Part shown: positions 31,684 to 40,458 of the stretch, piece by piece
Position numbering within the stretch: the stretch's first letter is position 1
Layout: the number at the start of each line of letters is the position of its first letter
Origin: Micromonospora sp. LH3U1
GTDB lineage: Bacteria; Actinomycetota; Actinomycetes; Mycobacteriales; Micromonosporaceae
Assembly (NCBI RefSeq): GCF_028475105.1
Contig: NZ_CP116936.1
Location: 6,323,501 to 6,387,500, forward strand
DNA: 64,000 bases
Reading direction: 5' to 3'
Made by a program: the position numbers and the translations under genes
Notes under the pieces: model-generated
Database searches by the model: none
Told to the model about the DNA's origin: nothing
Seen by the model: only the letters and a program-made list of their open reading frames with translations

Positions 31684-33009
31684 TTACGCTTCCGGCAGGA
31701 GGAGACCGTACGGAGCACGCCCGGTAGGCCAATCGTCGAACCTAGGCGGGTCTTGAAACTTCGCACCAACGAAGGACACCTCCCCGCCGCTGAACGTCGC
31801 CCCGACGAAGGACACCTCACCACCGCTGAACGTCGCCCCGACGAAGGACACCTCACCACCGCTGAACGTCACCTGGGTGAGGTACACCCGCCCGCCACTA
31901 AACGTCGCCCCGTCGAAGTGCACCTTCCCACCGCTGAACGTCGCTCCTGCGAAGGACACCTGCCCGCTGCTGAACGTCACGCCGATGAAGTACACCTCGC
32001 CACCGCTGAACGTCGCTCCAGCGAAGGACATCCGGCCGCCGCTGATCTTCACGCCGACGAAGGACACCTCCCCGCCGCTGAACGTCGCCCCTGCGAAGGA
32101 CACCCGGTCGCTGAACGTCGCGCCGACGAAGGACACCCGCCCGCCACCGAACGTCGCACCCGAGAGGTCCCCGCCATCGAAGACTGCGCCGGTGAAGTCG
32201 AAGTCGCAACCACGCCATGACCTGGCATCTTCTTCGGTAAGACGTAAGTGCCTGCCGACGAGGCGGATGACGGTATGCCGCACCTCCTGCTCCTCGCGAG
32301 CGGCCCGCGCTGCGTCCGCATTCACGATCGACACCTGGTCGCCGGCCTGGGCTGACGCTGCGTTCGAAGCATCCGCCGCAGGCGGTGTGTAGGGCATGCG
32401 GAGATAGGCGCAGAGGACGTCGATGCAGGTCTGCCGCCCTTCCCACCAGTCGTCAGCAAGACCGGCCATGGCGTGGACGCCCGCCAAGCGTACGGCCGCT
32501 TTCTCCGACCCGAGTTGCTCGGACGCCTTGGCGAAGCGTTCGTTGAACAGCCGGACAACGTTGCGGTCAGTCTCGATCTTTGCCCGTTCGTCGGCCGCCT
32601 CAGCGAGAACTTTGGTGACTTCGGCACGCAGATCAGCAGCGTGCGCCAGTTGGTGAGCGAATTCCGCCAGCGCGTTTGTGTGCTCTGCTACTCGCTGCCG
32701 ACGGTAGGCCACCACCAAGGCTGCGACAGCGCCAATGCCCGCCACAACGGCGAAGACAAGCTTCAAGAGGTCGAACAGCGTGGCCGCGGTGACGGTGGCA
32801 CCCCGTTCAAGGCCGGGCCAGCCCGCGTACCAGAGCGCCGCAGCGATCAGACCGCCGACTAGCAGCAACGCAGCCACTACAGCCAGGGCGATTGACCGAC
32901 GGATGCCCCAGAGCCGCAGCTCTGGCACCCGACTATCAGTGGCTGGAATCGAACCAACCGCGTTACGGACCTCGGGCCGGGTTGAGTCTTGCGGCGCGGG
33001 CAACTCCAT
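31684..33009 (-). CDS. Membrane-anchored pentapeptide-repeat protein
   Basis: The 441-residue protein has two N-terminal transmembrane segments (LAVVAALLLVGGLIAAALWYA and LLKLVFAVVAGIGAVAALVVA), a helical linker of about 130 residues, and a C-terminal beta-helix-like region from about residue 275 (FDGGDLSGATF, VSFVGATFSG units). Units of roughly 12 residues repeat about a dozen times. Pentapeptide-repeat folds can mimic DNA or act as scaffolds. The gene may be an island gene next to the AICE scar. The start at 33009 is plausible but its promoter was not found. Confidence 0.8.
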   Translation of the reverse strand: MELPAPQDSTRPEVRNAVGSIPATDSRVPELRLWGIRRSIALAVVAALLLVGGLIAAALWYAGWPGLERGATVTAATLFDLLKLVFAVVAGIGAVAALVVAYRRQRVAEHTNALAEFAHQLAHAADLRAEVTKVLAEAADERAKIETDRNVVRLFNERFAKASEQLGSEKAAVRLAGVHAMAGLADDWWEGRQTCIDVLCAYLRMPYTPPAADASNAASAQAGDQVSIVNADAARAAREEQEVRHTVIRLVGRHLRLTEEDARSWRGCDFDFTGAVFDGGDLSGATFGGGRVSFVGATFSDRVSFAGATFSGGEVSFVGVKISGGRMSFAGATFSGGEVYFIGVTFSSGQVSFAGATFSGGKVHFDGATFSGGRVYLTQVTFSGGEVSFVGATFSGGEVSFVGATFSGGEVSFVGAKFQDPPRFDDWPTGRAPYGLLLPEA

Positions 33010-33085
33010 CCCCTCCTTCTAGCGCACCTCGTCCACTTCAGCACTCAGCAGGACGACCGCGAACAACACCGGACCGCCAGCAACG

Positions 33086-33428
33086 TCATCCGAGCGCGTT
33101 GCCGATCTCGTCGCTCATCGTGTCGTCTCCCCCGTCGATGCAGTTGGCGTGGACCCGGAGCAGGACGGCGACGCCGTGGCCCAGGCGCCGGGGCGACCTC
33201 GGTCGGCGGGACGCCTGCATTCAGCTAAAGCGAGGCCGCCGCGTGCTGCAAGGTCGTAGGGCCCCGCCCACAAGGGGCGAGGCCGCCTGCGATTCGGTGA
33301 GCCCTTTCTCGCGGGCGGGCTTCCACCACCGGTCGTGCCCCGACTCGGAGAGCGGCCCACCGTGCGGGCCCCGAAAGAAACCGACCGTCCGGAGCTACGC
33401 CGTGGTTCTCGACGTGCGCGCACAGCAG
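33086..33428 (-). pseudogene. Remnant 3' end of an AICE integrase
   Basis: These bases align by eye with 34383-34730, the C-terminal coding part of the intact integrase gene. Shared blocks include GCCGATCT.GTCG.TCAT, GACGCCGTGGCCCAGGCGCC and CTTCCACCACCGGTCGT. The copy carries small indels (an extra G after GGCGCCGGGG, for example) and ends abruptly at 33428. It is a broken copy from a related, earlier element. Confidence 0.85.
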
Positions 33429-33566
33429 TCTTCGCAGCCCCAGAGGAGCCCTCAGCGGCAAGAACGACCTGCCCACAACCAGTCGTCATCGGTTGGACCG
33501 AGCCGGACTCGGCCAGACAAACTACAGCGGCCCCTGATCAGCATCTCTGCTGGTGAGGGGCCGTTG
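33429..33566. repeat. Copy of the element's right end, with terminator hairpin
   Basis: This stretch matches 59811-59957 with scattered differences (CCTGCCCACAACCAGTCGTCA, GACTCGGCCAGACAAAC, CGGCCCCTGATCAGCATCTC are shared). It includes a hairpin at 33528-33563. Because attL follows, it is either the native DNA downstream of tRNA-Tyr or the right end of an older element; the integrase remnant just before it favours the latter. Confidence 0.75.
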
Positions 33567-33625
33567 CTGCACCTGGTGGCGGGTAGAGGATTCGAACCTC
33601 TGAAGCTTTCGCGACGGATTTACAG
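33567..33625. repeat. attL: 59-bp copy of the tRNA-Tyr 3' half
   Basis: The sequence is identical to 59958-60016 at the tRNA-Tyr gene. It covers the CCA end, acceptor 3' strand, T-arm, variable arm and the anticodon loop, and diverges exactly after the CTGTAAA loop. Tyrosine-recombinase elements of this type insert by recombination within tRNA 3' halves, which leaves one whole tRNA and one truncated copy. Confidence 0.93.
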
Positions 33626-33742
33626 GGCGTCCGTGATCTTGCCTTGATCAGCGGCGTTGACCTGCTGTTTCTCTGCATTGGCCGCAGCGCTCGCATACGA
33701 GCGCCCACCATCCGCCCACGCCCCGACACTGCCAGCCTGCCG

Positions 33743-34327
33743 TCAGGATTGACCGTTCCGAAGGAGGTGCTCGCACGGTCGTTCGGCACCAAGGTGCCAG
33801 ACGCTCCCCGCCACAGCGACGGGATAGGTGGCCTCTCTCGCCTGCCGGTCGGCGGTCTCGACCGACAGGCGCATCGACAAAGGCTCACTCCCGAACGCAG
33901 TCGCACATTCGAGGCTCAGCTTGACTTCGACCCAGCCAGTACCGCCGGGACGTAGCAACACGGATTTTCCGGTACCACGTACCAGAACGCCCGGTCGTTC
34001 CCCGGCAACCGCAACAACCGTGATCGGCGCAGGGCCAGTGTTGATCACCGCCAGCTGCCCATCCATCTGGAAAACACCTTTAACGTCCCCGCCGCCGCTT
34101 CCTGCCGAAACAGGGATTGCGACGAGTGATACCGCAGTGACCCGATCCCGCTCTTCCTGCGAGTCTCGCAGCTCGTTGACACCGACACCACCAAGCACAG
34201 CACCGATCAGGAAGACAGCGACCAGCCGAACGACCATCTTTGACCTGCGCATAAGGCGGTCAGGGCTGGCCACCGCCGGCTGGCGACTATCTTCGTCCAG
34301 ATCGATCACTCCACGCTCCGCCAACAT
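33743..34327 (-). CDS. Single-helix membrane protein of the element
   Basis: The 194-residue protein of unknown function has a cytoplasmic start (MLAERGVIDLDEDSR), one transmembrane helix (MVVRLVAVFLIGAVLGGVGVN, about residues 31-51) and an extracytoplasmic beta-rich domain that reads like an Ig/FN3-type fold (VINTGPAPITVVAV, GTGWVEVKL). It lies between attL and int, on the same strand. The start is uncertain because no close ribosome site precedes 34327. Confidence 0.6.
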   Translation of the reverse strand: MLAERGVIDLDEDSRQPAVASPDRLMRRSKMVVRLVAVFLIGAVLGGVGVNELRDSQEERDRVTAVSLVAIPVSAGSGGGDVKGVFQMDGQLAVINTGPAPITVVAVAGERPGVLVRGTGKSVLLRPGGTGWVEVKLSLECATAFGSEPLSMRLSVETADRQAREATYPVAVAGSVWHLGAERPCEHLLRNGQS

Positions 34328-34382
34328 CGCGTTAGCCTATGGCTCACCTTTCCCCCGGTCTGCACCCTCCTCAGTTCCGCCA

Positions 34383-35819
34383 TCACCCGAAAGCCTCGCC
34401 GATCTTGTCGTTCATGGTGTCGTCTCCGCCGTCGATGCAGTTGGCGTAGACGCGGAGCAGGACGGCGACGCCGTGGCCCAGGCGCCGGGCGACCTCGGTC
34501 GGCGGTACGCCGGCATTCAGCCAGAGCGAGGCCGCCGCGTGCCGCAGGTCGTAGGGCCGGCGGACGAGCGGCGAGGCGACCTGCGATTCGGTCAGGGCCT
34601 TCTCGCGGGCGAGCTTCCACCACCGGTCGTAGACCGACTCGGACAGCGGCCCACCGTGCAGACCCCGGAAGAACCGACCGTCGGGACCGACCCCGTGATT
34701 CTCGACGTGTGCGCACAGCAGCTCGACGAGCCGGGGCGGAATCGGGACCGTACGAGTCTCGGCCCTCCCCCGGTGCTTGAGTCCGCGCCGCTCGTGGGAG
34801 CCGCCGTCATCCGTCCAGTGCGACCCGGCGCGCGGCGAGGTGCCGGCGAGCACCAGGCGGCCCCAGCGATGTTCGATCTTCTCGTGGTCGCAGGACCGGA
34901 AAGGCTTGACCGCCGCCAGGTCGTCGAATTCGGCCCCGCAGTCGGCGCACCGGCCGGCAAGGTCGCAGTCCTCCCGCCGTAGGTCTGCGGCTTCTGAGGG
35001 ACGCATCCCCGCGTAGTAGAGGCAGCCGAAGAACGCCGTGACCTTGTCGGCCCGTTTGCCGAGAGATTTCACCGCCTCCAGCAGGGTGGCGACCTGGGCT
35101 GGGTTCGCCACCACCCGCCGGTCTATGGACTGTGCGACCTCGGGTGCGGTCCACTGGACCCGGTCGACCGGGTTGGAGGCGATCAGTTCCAGCTCGACGG
35201 CGTACCCGAGCACGTTGTAGAAGGTGGCCCGCTTCCGCTGGACGGTGGAGGCAGCCGCGGGCTTGCCGTCGAGGCGTACGCAGAGGCTGTCGAGGACGCG
35301 GCGGACCATCGCGGGCGAGTCCAGCTCGACGACCGGGAGCGACGCGGTTTCCAACCAAGCCAGCGCCGCCGCGTGGTCGGCCGGGAACTCCTCGGACCAC
35401 CGGCGCGGGTTGAGGCCGTAGAGGTACAGCGCCTCACGGAGCAGGGCATCAGTCGGTCGGCCCCGCTTTGTCGGCCGGCTCAGGGTGACCGTGATCGACG
35501 TCAGCGCTTCGACGATCGAGCGCCGGGTCTTGGCCGCCGCCCGGGGCCACTTCATCTCGACGTACGCGCGGCTGTGCGCGTACCAGGTGGTGGGGTTCTT
35601 GGTTCTGGCCTCGGAGGCCGGGCGGCCGGTGGCCGGGTCGAAGGGCTCCCCCGCGTTGGCCGCCTGGACCAGCTCGGCGCGGAACGAGTGCGCCAGGGCT
35701 TTGGTACGGAACATGTCCTCGAAGCGTTGGCCGCTCACCGCCCAGCGGACCCGCCACGGCCGAGCTTTCCGGTCGGCGCGCTTAGCGATCTCCCAGATCT
35801 GGACCTCGTAGCTCTTCAT
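34383..35819 (-). CDS. int: Tyrosine site-specific integrase
   Basis: Integrase catalyses excision and insertion at the tRNA-Tyr att site. The ATG at 35819 (MKSYEVQIWEIAKRADRKARP) overlaps the xis stop in an ATGA and gives 478 residues. An N-terminal arm/SAM-like DNA-binding region precedes the catalytic domain, with the first arginine in GMRPSEAADLR, the RPYDLRHAAASLW box, LGHG, and the nucleophile tyrosine in LLRVYANCIDG. A degenerate copy of its 3' end lies just outside the element at 33086-33428. Confidence 0.95.
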   Translation of the reverse strand: MKSYEVQIWEIAKRADRKARPWRVRWAVSGQRFEDMFRTKALAHSFRAELVQAANAGEPFDPATGRPASEARTKNPTTWYAHSRAYVEMKWPRAAAKTRRSIVEALTSITVTLSRPTKRGRPTDALLREALYLYGLNPRRWSEEFPADHAAALAWLETASLPVVELDSPAMVRRVLDSLCVRLDGKPAAASTVQRKRATFYNVLGYAVELELIASNPVDRVQWTAPEVAQSIDRRVVANPAQVATLLEAVKSLGKRADKVTAFFGCLYYAGMRPSEAADLRREDCDLAGRCADCGAEFDDLAAVKPFRSCDHEKIEHRWGRLVLAGTSPRAGSHWTDDGGSHERRGLKHRGRAETRTVPIPPRLVELLCAHVENHGVGPDGRFFRGLHGGPLSESVYDRWWKLAREKALTESQVASPLVRRPYDLRHAAASLWLNAGVPPTEVARRLGHGVAVLLRVYANCIDGGDDTMNDKIGEAFG

Positions 35820-36001
35820 GCCGCGTCCTGCTCCAGGTCCCCGAGCCACCGACCGAGCGCCGACCGGCGGACCCGGAGTTGTCCGTTCGGGAGCTTGATC
35901 ACCCGTGGTCCCTTGCCGGTCTGCCGCCAGTAGAACCAGGTCGAGCGCGGTACGCGCAGCTCGGCGAGCACTTCCGGCACGGTCAACAACTCCTCGTTCA
36001 C
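35816..36001 (-). CDS. xis: Excisionase-like HTH protein
   Basis: The 61-residue protein starts at the GTG at 36001, after GGAGGAAACGCA; the GTGA overlaps the rep stop and the gene's own TGA overlaps int. The sequence LLTVPEVLAELRVPRSTWFYW followed by GPRVIKLPNGQLRVRRSALGRWL is a MerR/AlpA-type helix-turn-helix of the excisionase family. The long frame upstream of it is a shadow of rep. It probably sets the direction of recombination by Int. Confidence 0.9.
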   Translation of the reverse strand: MNEELLTVPEVLAELRVPRSTWFYWRQTGKGPRVIKLPNGQLRVRRSALGRWLGDLEQDAA

Positions 36002-37752
36002 TGCGTTTCCTCCCCGTCGTGCTGCGCGCTGTGCTGAGTTGCCGAGAGATCTGGTGACTCCTGCGCGGCCCGGTCCTTGGCGGCGAGTAGTTCGGATCGC
36101 CAGCGGGCGCGTTCGCTGATCGAGCGCATGAGTCGGTGGGTCATCGGGCCGACGTCGGGGTCGTCGGGTCGGGCGAGTTCCCAGGCGTGCCGGACGCGTT
36201 CGGCGGTGTCGCCCTGGTCGTCGACGAGCGGTGTGCCGTCGGTGGTGACGCCGAGCAGTGCCCGGACCCAGGCCCGCGCGTCGTGTTTGTGGTCGGCGAG
36301 GGTCTTGCCGGACCAGTCGCGGGAGATGAGGATGCGCCGGCCGCCGATGCCGAGGGTGTCGCGCTGGTGGACCTTGCCCTTGCAGCGGCCGGGCTTGAGC
36401 TTGGCGTGTGCCCTCTTGGGCTGGACGCCGTAGAGCAGCCAGTTGGCGCACCGGTCGGCGCAGGGGGTGAGCTGGAGTTGCTGCCAGAGCCGGTCGAGGT
36501 GCTTGCGTTGCCGGTCGGTGGTTGCCTTGTGGCAGTCGCCGGTGTGTTTGGTGATGTATTTCGTGACATACCGGATGGTCCGTTCGGCGTCCTCGGTGCC
36601 GGGCATGACGCCGCGGGCGTCGACCTGGGCGCCGAAGCGGACGACGTGCACTGGCTCGGCGTCCGGGTTGTCGTCGATGGTGTCGAGGGCTTCCGTCCAG
36701 GTGGTCAGCGGCTCGCGGGTGTCGGGGTCGACCCATGCCGCTGCCTGCTCGTCCAAGATCGGGAGCCGGTCGAGGGTGTAGCGCTGGACGTCGACCGAGG
36801 GCCACCACACTTGGTGGTAGGTGGCAGCCGCCACGGTGCGGAGCACGTCGCGAGGGATGGTGCCCCGGATGGCGAAGTGGGCGTGTGGGGCGAGTCGGCG
36901 TTGCGGCTCGACGCAGCCGGCGTACTGGACGTTCCAGCCCTCGCAGCGTCGGAGGTTCTGCCAGAACCGGTCGAGTAGTCGGGGGAAGTGCACGGCGTCC
37001 CAGGCGGCGCGGCGGTAGTCATACCTGGCCGGGTTGACGGGGGTGCCGTCGGGGCGGACCGGGCCGTATGAGTCGAGGGTGAGCGTGAGCCACATCGACG
37101 GTTGGTAGGTGGAGCCGTCCGGGGCGGTGTAGGTCTTGCCGACAGTGCGCCGTTCGACTTTGCGCCGAGGCAGTTCGGGGGCATCCTGGCGCCGCTTGGT
37201 GGAGCGCTTGCGACGCTGGCCGGGCTCGTCGTCCTCGTCGTCATCGTCGCTGGCGTGCGGTGGCCCGACGCGCCCGCGCAGGCCCTCAGCGGCGATGGCC
37301 TCCTCTACCTCGCGGATCGCCTCGTCGATGTCGGAGACCTGGTCCCACTGGGCGGCGCGTACAGCCTCGTCGCGGGAGAACTCCAGGTGTGCGCGGAAGA
37401 GGATCAGGGACCTCTGTGCCTCGGTTGCGGGTTCCGGGCCGGGTAGTGGCTCGTCGTCGCGGTGCCAGCCCTCGCGGATCTGGGCCTGCCGCAGGCGGCG
37501 GTTCTTCTTGGCGCACGGCGGGCACTTGTCCTCGCGGGTCGCGCCGCAGGGCAGGTCGATGACCTCGGTCAGGCCGCTGTCGAGATCGGTGCGGCGCATG
37601 GCGAGCGGGCGGACGCAGACGCCGTACTCGATGGCGATGTCCTTGAGCACGTCGATCGAGCGGGGTAGCGCCATGCGGGCCGCCCGCGACCCCGGCCGAG
37701 GAGCAACCGGGGTCGGGGCGGGTTCGAGGCCGGGCAGGGTCGGAGCCGTCAT
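35998..37752 (-). CDS. repSA: Replication initiator, RepSA type
   Basis: The 584-residue initiator is for rolling-circle replication of the excised element. Near residue 85 a CGATREDKCPPCAKKNRRLR cluster forms a zinc-like motif. The HUH-type metal site appears as PHAHFAIRG, and the candidate nicking tyrosine lies in RYVTKYITKHTG. This arrangement is typical of pSAM2 RepSA and related AICE proteins. Four-base overlaps with spdB and xis make the genes translationally coupled. Confidence 0.9.
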   Translation of the reverse strand: MTAPTLPGLEPAPTPVAPRPGSRAARMALPRSIDVLKDIAIEYGVCVRPLAMRRTDLDSGLTEVIDLPCGATREDKCPPCAKKNRRLRQAQIREGWHRDDEPLPGPEPATEAQRSLILFRAHLEFSRDEAVRAAQWDQVSDIDEAIREVEEAIAAEGLRGRVGPPHASDDDDEDDEPGQRRKRSTKRRQDAPELPRRKVERRTVGKTYTAPDGSTYQPSMWLTLTLDSYGPVRPDGTPVNPARYDYRRAAWDAVHFPRLLDRFWQNLRRCEGWNVQYAGCVEPQRRLAPHAHFAIRGTIPRDVLRTVAAATYHQVWWPSVDVQRYTLDRLPILDEQAAAWVDPDTREPLTTWTEALDTIDDNPDAEPVHVVRFGAQVDARGVMPGTEDAERTIRYVTKYITKHTGDCHKATTDRQRKHLDRLWQQLQLTPCADRCANWLLYGVQPKRAHAKLKPGRCKGKVHQRDTLGIGGRRILISRDWSGKTLADHKHDARAWVRALLGVTTDGTPLVDDQGDTAERVRHAWELARPDDPDVGPMTHRLMRSISERARWRSELLAAKDRAAQESPDLSATQHSAQHDGEETQ

Positions 37753-38288
37753 CGGATGATCCCGACGACCTGGGGCCGGTTGTGGACGACGCCGACCGGA
37801 GGCAGCACCGCGGCTGATGCCGGCGGCATCACCGGAGCCGGCGGCGCGGGTTCGACAGGCTGCGGCTCGTCGAACCAGTCGGCCTGCGGCTGATCGGGCT
37901 CGGACGCCGGCACGGCGGTGGGTACGCTGGACAGGACGACCTTCACCAGGGCGAGGAAGGCCAGCGACGGCACCGCCGCGACGATCCAGCCCCAGACGGA
38001 GGGTTCGGCTTCGGCGACCTGAGCGGCGAGAGAGAGCAGCGCGAACGCGACCAGGAGCACGCCGACCAGGCCGACGGGTCGCCCGGTGCGGCGGCGGGCG
38101 CGGATCTCCAGGCCGAGGTAGATGGCCATCAGCTCGACCGCTACGGCGTTGGCCCAGCCGATCCAGTCGGGTTGGCCGTGGGCAACGGTCAGATCGTGGA
38201 CGTGGGTGAAGGCGGCGGCACCGGCCATGGTGCCGACGACGAGCAGGATCAGCACCCGGACGCCAGACTCGGCGCGTTCGCGGATCAT
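37749..38288 (-). CDS. spdB: SpdB-like spread membrane protein
   Basis: The 179-residue protein is read from the ATG at 38288 (MIRERAESGVRVLILLVVG), which overlaps the preceding stop; longer frames upstream are spurious. Four hydrophobic helices (VLILLVVGTMAGAAAF, WIGWANAVAVELMAIYLGL, VGLVGVLLVAFALLSLAA, VWGWIVAAVPSLAFLALVK) precede a Pro-rich tail. This matches DUF2637/SpdB proteins, which promote spread of plasmid DNA through mycelium. Confidence 0.85.
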   Translation of the reverse strand: MIRERAESGVRVLILLVVGTMAGAAAFTHVHDLTVAHGQPDWIGWANAVAVELMAIYLGLEIRARRRTGRPVGLVGVLLVAFALLSLAAQVAEAEPSVWGWIVAAVPSLAFLALVKVVLSSVPTAVPASEPDQPQADWFDEPQPVEPAPPAPVMPPASAAVLPPVGVVHNRPQVVGIIR

Positions 38289-38473
38289 CGGCCGCTGCCG
38301 TTGTCGCGGATGGTCAGGGTGATTCTGATCTGCTGGCCGTTGAGGTCGCGGCGGCGGTTGACCATGTGCGCCAAACCGTGGAGGGCACCGGCGAGCCGGT
38401 CCGGGGAGCCGTTGAGTTCGATGTGCAGCGGCTTGAGGCGGTGGGTGCCGAGGAAGAAGCTCTTGAGGGACAT
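38285..38473 (-). CDS. Small conserved element protein (62 aa)
   Basis: The 62-residue basic protein MSLKSFFLGTHRLKPLHIEL continues to RITLTIRDNGSGR. It has no recognised domain. It starts three bases after the 88-residue gene and overlaps spdB by four bases, in the position where AICEs commonly keep small genes between traB and spdB. It is probably a transfer-accessory protein, which is inference from place alone. Confidence 0.7.
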   Translation of the reverse strand: MSLKSFFLGTHRLKPLHIELNGSPDRLAGALHGLAHMVNRRRDLNGQQIRITLTIRDNGSGR

Positions 38474-38476
38474 CGG

Positions 38477-38743
38477 TTACCTCCGGGCCGGGGCGACGCG
38501 GGTACGGATGTGGTCGGGTGGCTCGCCGAGGGAGGCCACCGCTTCGGAGAGGCAGCGCCACAGCGCCCACGCCTCGTCGGGGGTCAGGTACATGCGGCGC
38601 CGGCCGCCACCGACGGCGAGATAGACCGGGTACGCATCGGGCCGGGCGGGATCGACGCGCACGGACACGGCCGTGCTGGTGGCGCCGTCGGTGCCGGGTG
38701 CGCGCAGCCGGTAGAAGGTTCGGCCGTCGGCCGGGGTAGTCAC
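38477..38743 (-). CDS. Small conserved element protein (88 aa)
   Basis: The 88-residue product MTTPADGRTFYRLRAPGTDG has a central GGGRRRMYLTPDEAWALWRCL block. No catalytic motif is visible. The ATG overlaps the traB stop (ATGA), so the gene is coupled to the translocase. The function is unknown. Confidence 0.7.
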   Translation of the reverse strand: MTTPADGRTFYRLRAPGTDGATSTAVSVRVDPARPDAYPVYLAVGGGRRRMYLTPDEAWALWRCLSEAVASLGEPPDHIRTRVAPARR

Positions 38744-40365
38744 CGCGGCTCACCCCCGTCGGTGTCCCGGTCGAGGATGTTCAGCAGCGAGTCGGGCAGC
38801 AGTGGTCCGCGACGCTGCCGGGGCAGGGGTGGCCGGGTCGGTTCGGTGGCGGTTTCGCGGCCGACCTGGGCGAGGATGTCCGCCGCGTCGGCCGGCGCCG
38901 GGTACTCGGCGGCCAGCTCCCGGATGTGGTCGTCGGAGATGTAGGAGAAGCGGACCCGCGCGGGTTCGGGGGTGCCGTCGAGGGTCACGTAGCCGACGCC
39001 CTTGGCCCAGCGGGGCATCTGGTCGGCGAGGGCACCCCGGTTGCGGGCACCGTCGCCCAACACGAGGTCGACCTGAGCGGCCTCGGTCAGGCCGAGTGCG
39101 ATCCGGGTCGGGAACAGGTCCCGGAACGGCAGGACCTCCTTGCGGGGGTCCTGCAACGCAGCCACCACCAGAACGCCGACGCCGGCACCCTGCGACAGCA
39201 GCAACCCGAGCGACCCGGCGATGCGCTTGCGCAGGTCGACGTCCTGGAGGTACGCGGTCAGTGCCGCCATCTCGTCGATGACGACCACGACCAGGGGGTC
39301 ATCCAGGGTCGGGGTGTGCACCCGCACAGCGCCGGCAAGCCGCGTCTGTCGCTCGCGCATCACCGTCACGGCCTCGTCGAGCAGGTCGGCCATGGCCTCG
39401 AACGACTTACAGGCGAACCGGGCGAACAGCGGCCGGCCCATGGCGAACTCCATGCCGCCCTTGGGGTCGATAACCCAGAGCCGGACCAGCCCGGAGGAGA
39501 TCCCGCCGGCCAGGACGCGGACCAGCGACCACAGCACCGAGCCTTTACCGGAGCGGGTGGCGCCGCCGATGAGAACGTGGGTGGCGAGCAGGTGCAGGCA
39601 CCAGTGCCGCAGGTCTTCCCGTCGCGCGAGCGGGAGCGCGGTGAAGTCGGGTACCGATGGGACGTCGAACGGGTCGACCAGGGTGCGTAGCGCGTCCGTG
39701 CGGACCACCACCAGGTAGACCACCGACGGCCGGTCCCGGAACCGCAGCCGGTCCACCGCGCCCAGGACGAGCGCCCAGTAGCCCGACCGGATCGGCGGGT
39801 CATCGGGGCGCTCGGAGTAGACGCGGGCGTGCCGCCGGCCGAAGGCGTACGCCAGGTTCGCCGTTGCCTTTTGGAACTCCTCCGGTGTCTGGCCGCGAAC
39901 CATGCGGATGGTCAGCACATCGAGCGCCTGATCCGAGCGGACCCGCAGCAGCTCCGGCAGGACCGTGCGATGGTCGTACACCTTGGCCAGGCCGCAGAGG
40001 GTCATCGCCTCGCGCCAGGCCCGCCGGTAGACGAAGAGCTGCCGGAATCGACCAAGGATCGGACCGGCGCACCAGGTCCACCAGGACGACTCGTGCCGCC
40101 ACCGCCACAGCGCCGACACGGCAGCGGCCAGGACCACGGGCACGATCACGCCGGACCGGCCGAACTCGCGGTAAAGACTCACCCCGGCCACGACCAGGCC
40201 GACGGCAACCGGGTGACGAAGGCACCACCACAGGCCCCGCCACAGCCACCGCAGCACCAGGCCGACCGCGATCAGCCAGACCGGCAGCTCCAGCCTGCGC
40301 GGGCGGATCACCATCAGGTCCCCGGCGGTGGTCATCACGACCTCGCCACGCGGGCGGCGCATCAT
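38740..40365 (-). CDS. traB: FtsK/SpoIIIE-type DNA translocase (TraB/TraSA)
   Basis: The 541-residue conjugative motor moves double-stranded DNA between cells. Two N-terminal transmembrane segments (LELPVWLIAVGLVLRWLWRGL and HPVAVGLVVAGVSLYRE) are followed by the ATPase. Walker A is GGATRSGKGS, Walker B is VVVVIDEMAAL, and the C-terminal winged-helix-like end is short. Start choice: MM at 40365 or 40362, overlapping a tiny upstream ORF. In Streptomyces relatives, TraB forms a hexameric pore and binds short repeats at clt; no clt was identified here. Confidence 0.93.
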   Translation of the reverse strand: MMRRPRGEVVMTTAGDLMVIRPRRLELPVWLIAVGLVLRWLWRGLWWCLRHPVAVGLVVAGVSLYREFGRSGVIVPVVLAAAVSALWRWRHESSWWTWCAGPILGRFRQLFVYRRAWREAMTLCGLAKVYDHRTVLPELLRVRSDQALDVLTIRMVRGQTPEEFQKATANLAYAFGRRHARVYSERPDDPPIRSGYWALVLGAVDRLRFRDRPSVVYLVVVRTDALRTLVDPFDVPSVPDFTALPLARREDLRHWCLHLLATHVLIGGATRSGKGSVLWSLVRVLAGGISSGLVRLWVIDPKGGMEFAMGRPLFARFACKSFEAMADLLDEAVTVMRERQTRLAGAVRVHTPTLDDPLVVVVIDEMAALTAYLQDVDLRKRIAGSLGLLLSQGAGVGVLVVAALQDPRKEVLPFRDLFPTRIALGLTEAAQVDLVLGDGARNRGALADQMPRWAKGVGYVTLDGTPEPARVRFSYISDDHIRELAAEYPAPADAADILAQVGRETATEPTRPPLPRQRRGPLLPDSLLNILDRDTDGGEPR

Positions 40366-40418
40366 CGCCCACCCGCCATGACGAGCCGCCGCGGGACGGC
40401 AGGCATACGCTTGGACAT
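40362..40418 (-). CDS. Possible 18-residue leader peptide before traB
   Basis: MSKRMPAVPRRLVMAGGR runs from an ATG at 40418 with AGAGAGG close upstream. Its TGA overlaps the traB start (ATGA pattern). It may couple ribosomes onto traB. Its size makes it uncertain. Confidence 0.4.
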   Translation of the reverse strand: MSKRMPAVPRRLVMAGGR

Positions 40419-40458
40419 GTCACTACCTCTCTCGACAGAGCAGGGGAAAGAGACAGAG

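Noticed and set aside
31780..32160. Non-coding tandem repeat
   Set aside because: The repeats keep the reading frame of the pentapeptide-repeat protein.
32930..32965. tRNA 3'-end-like sequence (GGTTCGATTCCAGCC on the minus strand) as a second att site
   Set aside because: A T-arm-like hairpin can be drawn, but no acceptor or anticodon partner fits and the bases lie inside the pentapeptide gene; it does not match tRNA-Tyr.
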